Assembly: GCA_020051075.1 (NCBI GenBank)
Contig: JAGVJP010000120.1
Coordinates: 1 to 64,000, forward strand
Direction of reading: 5' to 3'
From: Parachlamydiales bacterium
GTDB lineage: Bacteria > Chlamydiota > Chlamydiia > Chlamydiales > Parachlamydiaceae
DNA length: 64,000 bases
Shown here: piece by piece, positions 44,445 to 53,121 of the stretch
Numbering within the stretch: the first letter of the stretch is position 1
How the letters are laid out: each line of letters starts with the position of its first letter
The notes under the pieces: model-generated
Database searches by the model: none
What the model was told of the DNA's origin: nothing
The model's input: the letters and a program-made list of their open reading frames with translations, nothing else
Program-made: the position numbers and the translations under genes

Positions 44445-44910
44445 CGCTCTGGGTGCTGGAAAGCATCCAAACATGTTTTTCATGAGCCCTTAATCGTTGT
44501 ATCAGAAGATCCGCTGTTCCTTCATCGCCAAGTTTTGAGGCCAGGTCGATAATTTCTCTCAGATAACGGATCATTGATTCATGCCCATCCAGCAGCTCTT
44601 TAGTCATCTGGGGAGCATGTAATAGGGCCGAAGATTCTTTGATCGAGGTCATCTCGAGGAATTGCTTAAGGCTGCCGGGAGCCTGTTCTCCTAACATCCT
44701 GATTCGCTCAGCAATTTCATCAATGGCTTCAGCGAGTTCTTCATATTGTTTTTCGAAAAATAGATGTAAGGAATAGAAGCGAGGATCGATGATGTTCCAA
44801 TGAAAATTTTGTGTTTTCGTGTAAAGGATATAAGTATCAGCCAGAATTAAATTTAACTTGTGAGCGATCTGCTTTCTCACACTTTCTTCAAGTCCTATAC
44901 GTGTATTCAT
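44437..44910 (-). CDS. dps: Dps-type ferritin-like protein
   Basis: A 157-residue Dps from the ATG at 44910, which has a GGAG ribosome site; the frame extends to 44949. The Dps motif KTQNFHWNI followed by FEKQYEELAEAIDEIAERIR carries the ferroxidase histidine and acidic residues, and GTADLLIQRLRAHEKHVWML completes the four-helix bundle. Dps proteins bind iron, consume peroxide and protect DNA. A YciF-like ferritin-fold gene follows upstream on the same strand, so this is a small stress-protection cluster. Confidence 0.92.
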   Translation of the reverse strand: MNTRIGLEESVRKQIAHKLNLILADTYILYTKTQNFHWNIIDPRFYSLHLFFEKQYEELAEAIDEIAERIRMLGEQAPGSLKQFLEMTSIKESSALLHAPQMTKELLDGHESMIRYLREIIDLASKLGDEGTADLLIQRLRAHEKHVWMLSSTQSAI

Positions 44911-44965
44911 GACATGCTCCATTCCATGCGTTATTGAAACTATCCACACTCATCCCATTTTTTAA

Positions 44966-45019
44966 CGCAAAGGAGCTAAGACCTCCAACTACGCTAAGGA
45001 CCATCCTGTATTCACAGAT
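44966..45019. repeat. Intergenic repeat related to families C and D
   Basis: The word ACGCTAAGGACCATCCTGTA and the following TTCACAG match the element at 97-121; TTAACGCAAAG at 44962-44972 is the complement of the family C end. It sits in the leader of dps. Confidence 0.6.
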
Positions 45020-45041
45020 GTATGCAATCTCATTAATTTTT

Positions 45042-45608
45042 TTATTGCGGTGGTTGTTGATGAGGTGCTGCCGCTTGTTCTTCAGCTTCGTCATTGATTC
45101 CTTGAGTGAAAAATCCACCTTCAGCAATATCTGTCAGATTCTCATCAGCTGCACTTTCTTCATCTAAACTGAGCTGAAGGCTGTCGGCTATCTCGTCAAA
45201 ATCAATTTTATCATTAATGCCAGCTCCTTGAAGATGGCGTGCAAGCGCTCGAGCAGATCCGTAACTTGTCATTTCATAATGTTCAATTTTTTGGCAGAGG
45301 ATAATCAGGGAAACATCTTTTATCGCAGGCGATGTCTCTTTTTTAAGTTCTCCGTCAATCGCATTCAATAGATCTTGAACCACGATGCAGCTTTTGCCAG
45401 TCGGGTTTTCATTAAGCGACTTGAATATTTGCTTTAACCGCTGGAGTTGATTCTTGGTTTCATCAAGATGTTCTGACAATGCGGTTTTAAGCTTGTGGTG
45501 TGAGACAGACCCGATAACTTTAGGCATGTTGTCAATGATCAACGTTTCATCGCTGAATAGGTCTCTTAACAAGTCTAAGAATACGTCGTATAAAGAAATC
45601 TTCTCCAT
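45042..45608 (-). CDS. YciF/DUF892 ferritin-like protein
   Basis: A 188-residue protein of the DUF892 (YciE/YciF) family. Segments typical of the family are LYDVFLDLLRDLFSDE at the start, TKNQLQRLKQIF and IEHYEMTSYGSARALA with the metal-binding Glu-x-x-His. YciF forms diiron-type four-helix bundles in stress responses; the biochemical role is unclear. The C-terminal tail is rich in Gln, Pro and Ala. It shares orientation with dps and glgX. Confidence 0.88.
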   Translation of the reverse strand: MEKISLYDVFLDLLRDLFSDETLIIDNMPKVIGSVSHHKLKTALSEHLDETKNQLQRLKQIFKSLNENPTGKSCIVVQDLLNAIDGELKKETSPAIKDVSLIILCQKIEHYEMTSYGSARALARHLQGAGINDKIDFDEIADSLQLSLDEESAADENLTDIAEGGFFTQGINDEAEEQAAAPHQQPPQ

Positions 45609-45621
45609 AATTAACCTCCAT

Positions 45622-47652
45622 TTAAGATTGTTGAACTCTTAACATAATTGCTGAATAAGGCGCAAGCCGATAACTAGGTATTTCTAAGGGAAGTCGGTTG
45701 CCTTCTTCTAGAAAGTCGTTTGGGGATTGGTTTTTTGTATCGACGACCCAAAACCATTGATTTCCCTTCTTAAGAGTAGGGAGGATCACGGTTTGCGGTA
45801 AGTGCCAGGCATTAAATGCAATATACAGTCGAGGCTCTTTCTTTGAATCATTCAAAGTAAAAGCAACCAAGTGGTTGTCGTTGTCCCAATCTGGATGGCC
45901 TGGGGTTGTTCCATGCCATGTGATGTCGGTATCGTTGAGGAAAGCTTCTTTCTTTAAAAGCGGCTCACCTTGCCGAAAGTGCAGTAAGGACTTGTAAAAC
46001 CGGTAAAATCCAGGACGGATTTCTAGTCGATCCCATAGAAACCAATTCCGTTCATTATCTTGACACCATGTGTTATTATTGCCATTCCGAGTATGGACGT
46101 ATTCATCTCCCATTGTGATCATTGGGATGCCTTGTGAAACCATCAGGGCGAAGATGAAATTTTTCATCTGCCTCTCTCGAAGATAGACGATTTTTTTATT
46201 GCTCGATTGTCCTTCAATCCCGCAATTCCAGCTGTCGTTGTGGTCAAATCCATCTCGATTTTCTTCGCCATTTTCGAGGTTATGCTTGTTGTTATACGAG
46301 ACGAGGTCTACAAGGCTGAAGCCATCGTGAGCTGTGATAAAATTGACGCTGCATAAAGGAGATCCTCTCCAGCCATAAAGATCTTGCGAGCCGCATAGTG
46401 CAGTAGCAAATGCAGTTTTGTAATTGTCATTTCCTTTGATAAAACATCTGACAACATCTCTATAGCGGCCATTCCACTCTGACCAACGCGTGCTAGGATG
46501 GAATCCTCCAACCTGATAAAGTCCCCCGGCATCCCATGCTTCGGCGATCATCTTTGTCTCCGAGAGGATAGGATCAGCAGTGATAGCCTCAACGATTGGG
46601 GCGCTTGTTAAAGGAACCCCATTTTCTGATCTTGTGAATATAGAGGCTAAATCGAAGCGAAATCCATCAACATGCATTTCTGACACCCAATAACGGAGTG
46701 AATGGATGATTAATTCTCGCGTGATAGGATGATTGGTATTAGTTGTGTTGCCGCAGCCTGAGAAATTTAGATATTTTTCTGCTCTATCGACCATGTAATA
46801 GGCATGCGGGTCAAATCCTCGAAAGGATAAAACAGGTCCTTTTTCATTTCCTTCAAATGTGTGGTTATACACAACGTCAAGAATCACCTCTATTCCCGCT
46901 TTGTGAAGTTCTCTCACCATGGTTTTGAATTCAAGGATTGCATGATTATCTCTAGATTCGCTTGCATAGCGATTCATAGGAGAGAAAAAATTTACACTTG
47001 AGTAGCCAAAATAGTTGCACAACCTTTGTCCAGTCTTTGGATTAATAAGCACAACTTCACTTTCATTGAACTCATGGATAGGGAGTAATTCAACGGCGTT
47101 GACGCCGAGTTCTTTTAGGTAAGGGATTTTTTCTACCACGCCCAGGAATGTGCCTGGGTATTTCACCTCACTAGATTGGTCTTGCGTAAATCCTCTGACA
47201 TGCATTTCATAAATGATCAAGTCTTTAGCTGGGATCCGGGGAAATCGATCGCCTTCCCAATCAAACGAATGGGATGAAGGGACACGACCTAAAGGACGGT
47301 AAGACTCATCTTCAGAAGATCGCCAAACGAGAGAACTTACAACACCTCTTGCGTAAGGATCGAGCAACAAGTTTGCCGCGTCCTTTTGGTTTGTGATTCG
47401 ATATGCATAGGCTGTGGAGGGAGGCAGCTCCTGGATCAGAATGTGCCAGACCTCTCCGGTTTTGTTGATCAATGGATCTAAATCGATTTCTTCTCGGAGC
47501 TGAGAGGGGTTGTCTTCGTCGAATAAGCAGAGAGAAACCTTTTTTGCCTTCTTTGCATAAATGGAGAAATTAAATCCTGTTTTCGTTGAGGTGACTCCAA
47601 ACGGATAGGGATTGCCAGGTAAGATTGATGATGGATCAACTAGTTTATTCAT
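45622..47652 (-). CDS. glgX: Glycogen debranching enzyme GlgX
   Basis: A 676-residue GH13 isoamylase-type enzyme that removes alpha-1,6 branches from glycogen. An N-terminal CBM48 domain precedes the barrel. GH13 regions are visible: DVVYNHT, DGFRFDLA with the nucleophile Asp, AEAWD with the acid/base Glu and FITAHDG. The ATG at 47652 has GGGAG in front and starts at the family's conserved position; the frame extends 29 codons further with no protein character. In C. trachomatis glgX (CT042) is also next to slc1 (CT043). Confidence 0.94.
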   Translation of the reverse strand: MNKLVDPSSILPGNPYPFGVTSTKTGFNFSIYAKKAKKVSLCLFDEDNPSQLREEIDLDPLINKTGEVWHILIQELPPSTAYAYRITNQKDAANLLLDPYARGVVSSLVWRSSEDESYRPLGRVPSSHSFDWEGDRFPRIPAKDLIIYEMHVRGFTQDQSSEVKYPGTFLGVVEKIPYLKELGVNAVELLPIHEFNESEVVLINPKTGQRLCNYFGYSSVNFFSPMNRYASESRDNHAILEFKTMVRELHKAGIEVILDVVYNHTFEGNEKGPVLSFRGFDPHAYYMVDRAEKYLNFSGCGNTTNTNHPITRELIIHSLRYWVSEMHVDGFRFDLASIFTRSENGVPLTSAPIVEAITADPILSETKMIAEAWDAGGLYQVGGFHPSTRWSEWNGRYRDVVRCFIKGNDNYKTAFATALCGSQDLYGWRGSPLCSVNFITAHDGFSLVDLVSYNNKHNLENGEENRDGFDHNDSWNCGIEGQSSNKKIVYLRERQMKNFIFALMVSQGIPMITMGDEYVHTRNGNNNTWCQDNERNWFLWDRLEIRPGFYRFYKSLLHFRQGEPLLKKEAFLNDTDITWHGTTPGHPDWDNDNHLVAFTLNDSKKEPRLYIAFNAWHLPQTVILPTLKKGNQWFWVVDTKNQSPNDFLEEGNRLPLEIPSYRLAPYSAIMLRVQQS

Positions 47653-48098
47653 GGAACTCCCGGTGTCTATACCAGCATGCAGGTATAACTGCAATCTTGC
47701 TCGTTTGTCATTTTTCTGCAATATTTTTTTGCCAATCATAGAAAGTGTATATTAATGTAATATGTTAAAACTATTAATAGTTTGATAAATATTTTTTGTT
47801 GTTAGTATAATGGGATGAGAAGAGCTGTAAGTTGCTGGACCACCCTGTAAGGAATTGGTGAAAAAAAGCATTTACTTTTAAAATGAATTCGCTCATCTTG
47901 GGTTTGATAAAAAATTACGCTTGCCAGCGCGACGTTGAGTAAGAGTGGTAAGTTCTTAGAGATATCTACATCTGATGAGCGACCCATTGCTGAGATCTAC
48001 TTAAGGTGAAACTGTCTCAAGCGACGTGGAAGAAAATCAAAGTAACAAATTTGAGATAACACTCTAGTTTTACGTGTTGTCTTTGTAGGAGGTTTATT
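47653..48098. other. Divergent promoter region between glgX and slc1
   Basis: About 450 bases without a supported gene. Near glgX there is a short inverted repeat with the words TATACCAGCATGCAGGTATA (47669-47688). The word AAGCGACGT at 48018-48026 echoes the start of the family E element. A strong ribosome site TAGGAGG (48087-48093) precedes slc1. Confidence 0.5.
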
Positions 48099-48605
48099 AT
48101 GTCACTCGAAAATGCAAAAGAAAATTTAAAGGAATTTGGAAAGGAACTAGGTCTTGAAGGACTAGAATTTGATGAAAATAACACCTGTATTCTAGGTATC
48201 GATGATGAGTTTTCTCTTCATTTGACCTATGAGCCAAATTCCAAACGTTTATACCTTTATTCTCCTCTCTTAGATGGTTTGCCAAGAGATGATAAAACTC
48301 GTCTTCGACTTTACGAACGATTACTCGAAGGATCGATGCTCGGTGGTCAAATGGCTGGCGGCGGTGTCGGTGTTGCAGTCAAAGAAGAATTGATCTTGAT
48401 CCACTGCACGATTGATATGGAGCATGCTCTATCATCTGCTCTCAGAGCTTTTGCTCCTCTTTATGTCGAAACTGTCGAAAAATGGCGTAAAATTTGCTCT
48501 GAAGTCTCTGAAGGTCGCGATGAAGGTGCTCAAACAGGCGGTCCTCGACCTCTTCCTCAATCGCTTCAAGGCGGTCAACCAGGCCAAGGCTTTATTCGAC
48601 CATAA
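48099..48605 (+). CDS. slc1: Slc1-like type III secretion chaperone (SycE/CesT class)
   Basis: A 168-residue class I chaperone. From memory it closely matches chlamydial Slc1 (CT043), including NTCILGIDDEFSLHLTYE, SPLLDGLP, ERLLEGSMLGGQMAGGGVGV and the Pro/Gln/Gly-rich tail. Slc1 binds early effectors such as Tarp and promotes their secretion through the type III system. The neighbours agree: glgX on one side and ssb-pepA on the other, as in C. trachomatis, although a glycosyltransferase gene now separates it from ssb. Confidence 0.92.
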   Translation: MSLENAKENLKEFGKELGLEGLEFDENNTCILGIDDEFSLHLTYEPNSKRLYLYSPLLDGLPRDDKTRLRLYERLLEGSMLGGQMAGGGVGVAVKEELILIHCTIDMEHALSSALRAFAPLYVETVEKWRKICSEVSEGRDEGAQTGGPRPLPQSLQGGQPGQGFIRP

Positions 48606-48659
48606 TCCAGCCGGGAACGACATCACTGTTACTGCCGAAATTGCCGCCTTCCCAGTATA

Positions 48660-48930
48660 GATTAACAGGATAGGCAAGATCGCTTCGCGGCAAGATAGGC
48701 AGGATAGTGAATAACTTAATACCTCTTCATTCTTCTCATCATCTTCCCCCATCCTGTCAATTTTACAGGATGGGGAGGATATGGAAGATAGGGCAGGATA
48801 ACGAATCATTTAATGCCTCTCCATCCTTCTCATCTTCCCCATCCTGTCAATTTAAGGTTGGCTTGAAGTTTCCTATCATCTTGCTTATCCTGCCGCTTGC
48901 GATCCTGCTTATCCTGTTTTTTGCTTATCC
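48660..48930. repeat. Composite repeat block, families A and E
   Basis: Begins with AACAGGATAGGCAAGATCGC, then holds two copies of the CCCATCCTGTCAATTT hairpin word (near 48750 and 48838), and ends with the family A core CCTGCCGCTTGCGATCCTG (48889-48907). The ends are inverted relative to each other. It fills the gap between slc1 and the convergent glycosyltransferase gene, whose last codons lie at its edge. Confidence 0.8.
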
Positions 48931-50421
48931 GTGTAGGGGAATTCGATAAGCTGGAACAACCGCTTCTTGAATCCACTCGGGTTTGATATGATAGTTTGTT
49001 TCACGCCGCTGATTGAATAGCTCGCGATCTTCGTCTTGGAAGATGTTGTGCTCTTTAGAGGGGCTTGTCGTTACAGATACTGCGGTTGTCTCCCGAAATT
49101 TATGCAATAGTTTGGCTACAGACTTCAGATCTTCATCATGATATTCTGATTGATAGCCAGGGTAGTAAACAAAGCCAAATCGTTCGTAATATTTTTTGCC
49201 AATGATTGGGATGATACTGTGTTTCGTTTCGGTGTCGTTCTTGACCGTTAAAACGCCATCATAGGCTGAAAAAGATTTTTGCATGATATCTGCAATCAAT
49301 CTGTCGAAAAAAGCAGTGATCTCAATCGTGTCATCCCTTCCCAGAAGCAAAATGTCAAAATTGGGGTGTTTCTCTATATCTCTATTTTTTGCATGAATAG
49401 GAGAGTTCCAAGGACCAAAATAATAGCTTAAATTTGGATAAGCCTCTAATTTTTCACGCATCGAAGGAGTGTTCATGACCAGGTCATTTTCATCGAGTGT
49501 GACCAAAAAATGATAAGCGACAGTGCCGGAAAAGTTTCTGTAATACTGATTGAGAGCATGGAATAACCCTCCGGGGTTAGATCGGCTGGAAATTTGAATC
49601 AACAATTTTGGAGGCTGATTCTCAAGATGGTTCCACATATAGCTGTAGGCTCCATAGACAAATTTGTCTTCTTCAAATCTTTTTGAATCGGGTTTTGTCG
49701 ATAGTCCCTGTGGATTTAGATAATAGAGGCAATAAACTCCAGGAACTTTTTTGAATTTAGAGCCCTTGCTGACAGCACGATTCCACATCTCAAGATCCCC
49801 GGAAGAATAAAATTGTTCCGAAAAATATCCGGCTTTGCTATGTAGCGACTTCCGCCACATTGGCGCTGGTCCCCCCAAACAAAGATTCATGAGTTGTGGA
49901 GAAAATTCCGCGATATTGTTGTATAATGTGGCAGAGTGATTTTCGTAGGTTTCATAAGGTTTGTTGGTTATCCAGAAATCTGAATAGACTAAATCGACTG
50001 TTGGATCTTCATCCAGAGCTTTTGCATGCGTCTCCAAGCAGATAGGATTTCTCTGGTCATCAATATTGGCGTTCGTGATGTATTCTGCTTTGGCTTTTTT
50101 GATTCCTAAATTCCACACCCCATAGATTCCTGGATCTTTTTCCAACCGCTCATAGCTGATATTTGGATATTTCTCCAGATAAGGTTTGATGATCGGTTCC
50201 TCGTTGCCTGGGGAAGCGGCATTGATAAGAATGAGTTCGCATTCATCGAAGATTGTTTGTTTGACGATATTTGAGAGAAACAGTTCCATGTAATCATCCC
50301 CTTTGTAAATTGAGGTGATGATGGCTACGCGTGGTTTTTTTGGGATTGTTTGATGATCTGATGAAAAGCTGAAATTTGTGAGTATGATAAAAAGTAGAAG
50401 GAACTTAGAAAAGCATTCCAT
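48925..50421 (-). CDS. Exported family 2 glycosyltransferase
   Basis: A 498-residue protein starting at the ATG at 50421 with a signal-like segment (MECFSKFLLLFIILTNFSFS). The longer frame to 50523 would run into the palindrome at 50451-50616 and is rejected. The GT-A fold opens with RVAIITSIYKGDDY, followed by ELILINAASPGNE, a DDQ acidic site in TNANIDDQR and GDLEMWNR. The last 200 residues are not typical of GT2 and may be a second domain. An exported nucleotide-sugar enzyme is unusual; the segment may be an anchor. It interrupts the slc1-ssb neighbourhood. Confidence 0.75.
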   Translation of the reverse strand: MECFSKFLLLFIILTNFSFSSDHQTIPKKPRVAIITSIYKGDDYMELFLSNIVKQTIFDECELILINAASPGNEEPIIKPYLEKYPNISYERLEKDPGIYGVWNLGIKKAKAEYITNANIDDQRNPICLETHAKALDEDPTVDLVYSDFWITNKPYETYENHSATLYNNIAEFSPQLMNLCLGGPAPMWRKSLHSKAGYFSEQFYSSGDLEMWNRAVSKGSKFKKVPGVYCLYYLNPQGLSTKPDSKRFEEDKFVYGAYSYMWNHLENQPPKLLIQISSRSNPGGLFHALNQYYRNFSGTVAYHFLVTLDENDLVMNTPSMREKLEAYPNLSYYFGPWNSPIHAKNRDIEKHPNFDILLLGRDDTIEITAFFDRLIADIMQKSFSAYDGVLTVKNDTETKHSIIPIIGKKYYERFGFVYYPGYQSEYHDEDLKSVAKLLHKFRETTAVSVTTSPSKEHNIFQDEDRELFNQRRETNYHIKPEWIQEAVVPAYRIPLHG

Positions 50422-50450
50422 GAAATTAGATCCTTTTAATGGGGTGGTGA

Positions 50451-50616
50451 TATACCGGCATCTAGTTGAAATTGCCCATCTGGACTGCGCGAAAGCTCCC
50501 GGGGTTGAACGATCGTAAATCACCCAATATTAAGTCAATATGGGGTGATTTACGATCGTTCAACCCCGGGGCTTTGGCGCAGTCCAGATGGGCAATTTCA
50601 ACTAGATGCCGGTATA
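50451..50616. repeat. Long near-perfect palindrome (about 80-base arms)
   Basis: Left arm 50451-50530 and right arm 50538-50616 are complementary with two mismatches and one single-base indel, around a 7-base loop. The outer ends read TATACCGGCATCTAGTTG inward on both sides. It contains the terminator-like words CCCGGGGTTGAACGATCG. No gene is inside. It stands between the divergent glycosyltransferase and ssb genes, and looks like a miniature inverted-repeat element. Confidence 0.95.
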
Positions 50617-50836
50617 CAGAATAATCACATAAAGGATTAAAAAAAAGTTGTTTCTAACGGTTACGTAATGGGTAAAATTCTCTCTCAATCCATGATTTAT
50701 TCACTTTCACATAATTTTTTTGGGTGGTAAAATTCCTTTTGTGTTATTGTTTTTTGTCTATCTCTATTTCTAACCTGAGTGACAGGTGTCTAAGAGATCT
50801 GAATGATTTGAAACCTTATGGAGCAAGGAGAGTGTT
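50617..50836. other. Upstream region of ssb
   Basis: AT-rich, non-coding. A ribosome site AAGGAGAG (50825-50832) precedes the ssb ATG. A promoter is expected here but no pair of boxes is convincing. Confidence 0.45.
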
Positions 50837-51373
50837 ATGTTTATTGTTCATCTAGCTGGGCACCTTGGAAAAGATCCAGAAACACGATATACCCCAAATG
50901 GACAGAAGTTAACCACCTTCACAATGGCTGTTAATCAGCGCAAGGGAAAGGAAGACGTGACAATATGGGTCCGTGTTGTCATCTGGGGAGATCACTTGGA
51001 TAGAATTCTCTCGTACCTTAAGAAAGGAAGCGGTGTGATTGTCATTGGGAAAATGAATCCGCCTCAAAGCTATACAGATAAGGAGGGACGTACTCAAATC
51101 TCTCTCGAAGTGACTGCGGAAATGGTCGAATTTAGTCCATTTGGACGCTCAGACCGTAATGCAGATGGGCAAGGTCAAACAGCGAGTGCAAACGGATCCT
51201 CTGCAAAGAGCAACACATCATCTGCGTACGAAACTCCACATAACTCTTCTTATGAAGATGGACAATACCAAGCTGCTGGGGCGAATTATGGAGGAAGAGC
51301 GACAACTTCTTATGGCTCGCAAATGGGGCAAGGCTCAGGTCAGGCAATTGACGATGATGTCATCCCATTTTAA
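50837..51373 (+). CDS. ssb: Single-stranded DNA-binding protein
   Basis: A 178-residue SSB. The N-terminal OB fold (about 1-110) includes GHLGKDPETRYTPNG and KGSGVIVIGKM. A Gly/Ser/Gln-rich linker follows, and the protein ends in the conserved acidic tip DDDVIPF, which docks replication and repair partners. It coats single-stranded DNA. pepA follows after 15 bases, matching C. trachomatis CT044-CT045. Confidence 0.95.
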   Translation: MFIVHLAGHLGKDPETRYTPNGQKLTTFTMAVNQRKGKEDVTIWVRVVIWGDHLDRILSYLKKGSGVIVIGKMNPPQSYTDKEGRTQISLEVTAEMVEFSPFGRSDRNADGQGQTASANGSSAKSNTSSAYETPHNSSYEDGQYQAAGANYGGRATTSYGSQMGQGSGQAIDDDVIPF

Positions 51374-51388
51374 CACATAGAGGCGGTC

Positions 51389-52957
51389 ATGGAGTTTCTT
51401 CAATATTACAGCTTAAGTAAGCGACACAACGCTGATGCCCTTGTCATCCCTTTTTGGAAGGGGGATAAAGGCGCTGAGGCTGCGACCTCTATAGATAAAG
51501 CGCTCAAACGTGTGGTTGCTTCTCCTCTATCGTCAGGTGATTTTAAAGGAAAAGAAGGGGAAACTCTGCTGATCTACGCAGATGAGGGCTTTGAAAAACG
51601 GCTGATTTTGTTAGGGCTGGGAGTCCAAGAGAAAGTTTCTGTGGAGGTGATCCGACGGGCCTATGGGAGTCTAACCAAGACAGCTTTGCAGAAGAAGCTC
51701 TCTGATTTAAACGTTGTTCTTCCAGATTGCAAAGCGCTTGCGGGAGCAGACCTTTTCAGAGGAGTTTCTGAAGGACTGCTCCTTCCTAATTATCTCTACA
51801 AAAAATTCAAACATCAACAACCAGATGAAGAAAATGGCCAGACCCTCGTCCGAAAAGTAGCGTTGATCGGAGAAGATCCTTCTGCTTTAGAAGCAGCTCA
51901 AAAAGCAGCAGCGATTGTTGATGGAGTCTATTATGCCAGAGATTTAGTTAATGGCAATGCTGATGAAATCACTCCCCAGCATCTCGTTCAATGTGCGAAT
52001 GGGCTATCGCTTGAACAGCCGTCGCTTAAAGTCACCGCCCTCAACAAAAAAGAGATTGAAAAAGCGAAGCTCGGCCTTCTGTTGGCAGTGAATCGTGGAT
52101 CGGCTCTCGATCCAGCGTTAATTATCATTGAATATAAGGGGAACCCTAAGTCAGACGACCGGACGGTCATTGTAGGAAAAGGGGTGACTTATGATACTGG
52201 AGGGTTGAATTTGAAGCCCACCGGGTCAATGGAAACAATGAAATGCGATATGGCTGGCGCTGCAGCTTGCATTGGTACCATGTTGGCAATGAGTCACCTG
52301 AAGCTTAAGGTCAATGTCATTGCTGTGATTCCTTCGACGGAGAACGGGATTGATGCAAAGAGTTTTAAACCCGGCGACGTCTACACAAGCTTTTTAGGAA
52401 AGACTGTTGAAGTGATGAATACCGATGCCGAAGGGAGGCTCATTTTAGCTGATGGTTTGGCCTACGCAATCAAGAAGCTGAATCCTTCCCGCATCCTTGA
52501 TATTGCCACTTTGACAGGTGCCATAGACATTGCTTTAGGTTCTGAAGCGACGGGTTTAATGAGCACAGACGATGATTTGGCGCAAGCTTTGGTTAACGCT
52601 GGCGCAGCCACTTCAGAGCGGTTGTGGCGGATGCCATTGTTTGAAGAGTATTCAGAAAGACTTAAATCTGATATCGCCGATCTTAAGAATTGGAATGGCC
52701 GCCCAGGCGGTGCCAATGTTGCAGCAGCATTTTTAAAAGAATTTGTCGATTCTTCCGTTCCTTGGGCTCATCTTGATATTGCTTCTACAGCCTATCTATC
52801 TGAGCCGAAAAAGTATTTGCCAAAATATGCGACTGGTGTTGGAGTCCGTCTTCTCATCGAGTTCTTTGAACAGCTTGAAAAGCGGGTAAGGGACAAGGGA
52901 CCAAAGGGACCTAAAAAGGGACAAAACAGGATAAGCAAAAGGGACAAAACAGGATAG
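51389..52957 (+). CDS. pepA: Cytosol (leucyl) aminopeptidase
   Basis: A 522-residue M17 aminopeptidase with two metals. The signature NTDAEGRLILADGL lies in the C-terminal catalytic domain, preceded by GKGVTYDTGGLNLKP and MKCDMAGAA with metal ligands. The N-terminal domain is typical. The family would end near FFEQLEK; the last 25 residues (RVRDKGPKGPKKG and onward) come from the family A repeat DNA that also supplies the stop. This tail is probably harmless but not ancestral. Confidence 0.94.
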   Translation: MEFLQYYSLSKRHNADALVIPFWKGDKGAEAATSIDKALKRVVASPLSSGDFKGKEGETLLIYADEGFEKRLILLGLGVQEKVSVEVIRRAYGSLTKTALQKKLSDLNVVLPDCKALAGADLFRGVSEGLLLPNYLYKKFKHQQPDEENGQTLVRKVALIGEDPSALEAAQKAAAIVDGVYYARDLVNGNADEITPQHLVQCANGLSLEQPSLKVTALNKKEIEKAKLGLLLAVNRGSALDPALIIIEYKGNPKSDDRTVIVGKGVTYDTGGLNLKPTGSMETMKCDMAGAAACIGTMLAMSHLKLKVNVIAVIPSTENGIDAKSFKPGDVYTSFLGKTVEVMNTDAEGRLILADGLAYAIKKLNPSRILDIATLTGAIDIALGSEATGLMSTDDDLAQALVNAGAATSERLWRMPLFEEYSERLKSDIADLKNWNGRPGGANVAAAFLKEFVDSSVPWAHLDIASTAYLSEPKKYLPKYATGVGVRLLIEFFEQLEKRVRDKGPKGPKKGQNRISKRDKTG

Positions 52958-53100
52958 GCAGGATCGCAAGCGGCAGGATAAGCAGGATAGGGAAGATAAA
53001 TTGGATGTTTTTTTTCTCTTAATTTTGCCTGAATTTTTTATCTTCCCGATCCTGCTTATCCTGCCGCTTGCGATCCTGCCTATCCTGTTGTGTCCCTTTT
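52937..53100. repeat. Inverted repeat with 62-base arms, family A
   Basis: Left arm 52937-52998 and right arm 53039-53100 are complementary with two mismatches, around a 40-base T-rich spacer. Each arm has the core GGATCGCAAGCGGCAGGATA (or its complement). The left arm overlaps the end of pepA. It could form a strong stem between pepA and asd. Confidence 0.95.
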
Positions 53101-53121
53101 GACTATCATTGAGGGGAAGTT

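Noticed and set aside
50422-50523. Longer N-terminus for the glycosyltransferase
   Set aside because: The extra 34 residues are encoded by the palindrome, and a signal-like segment begins at the ATG at 50421.
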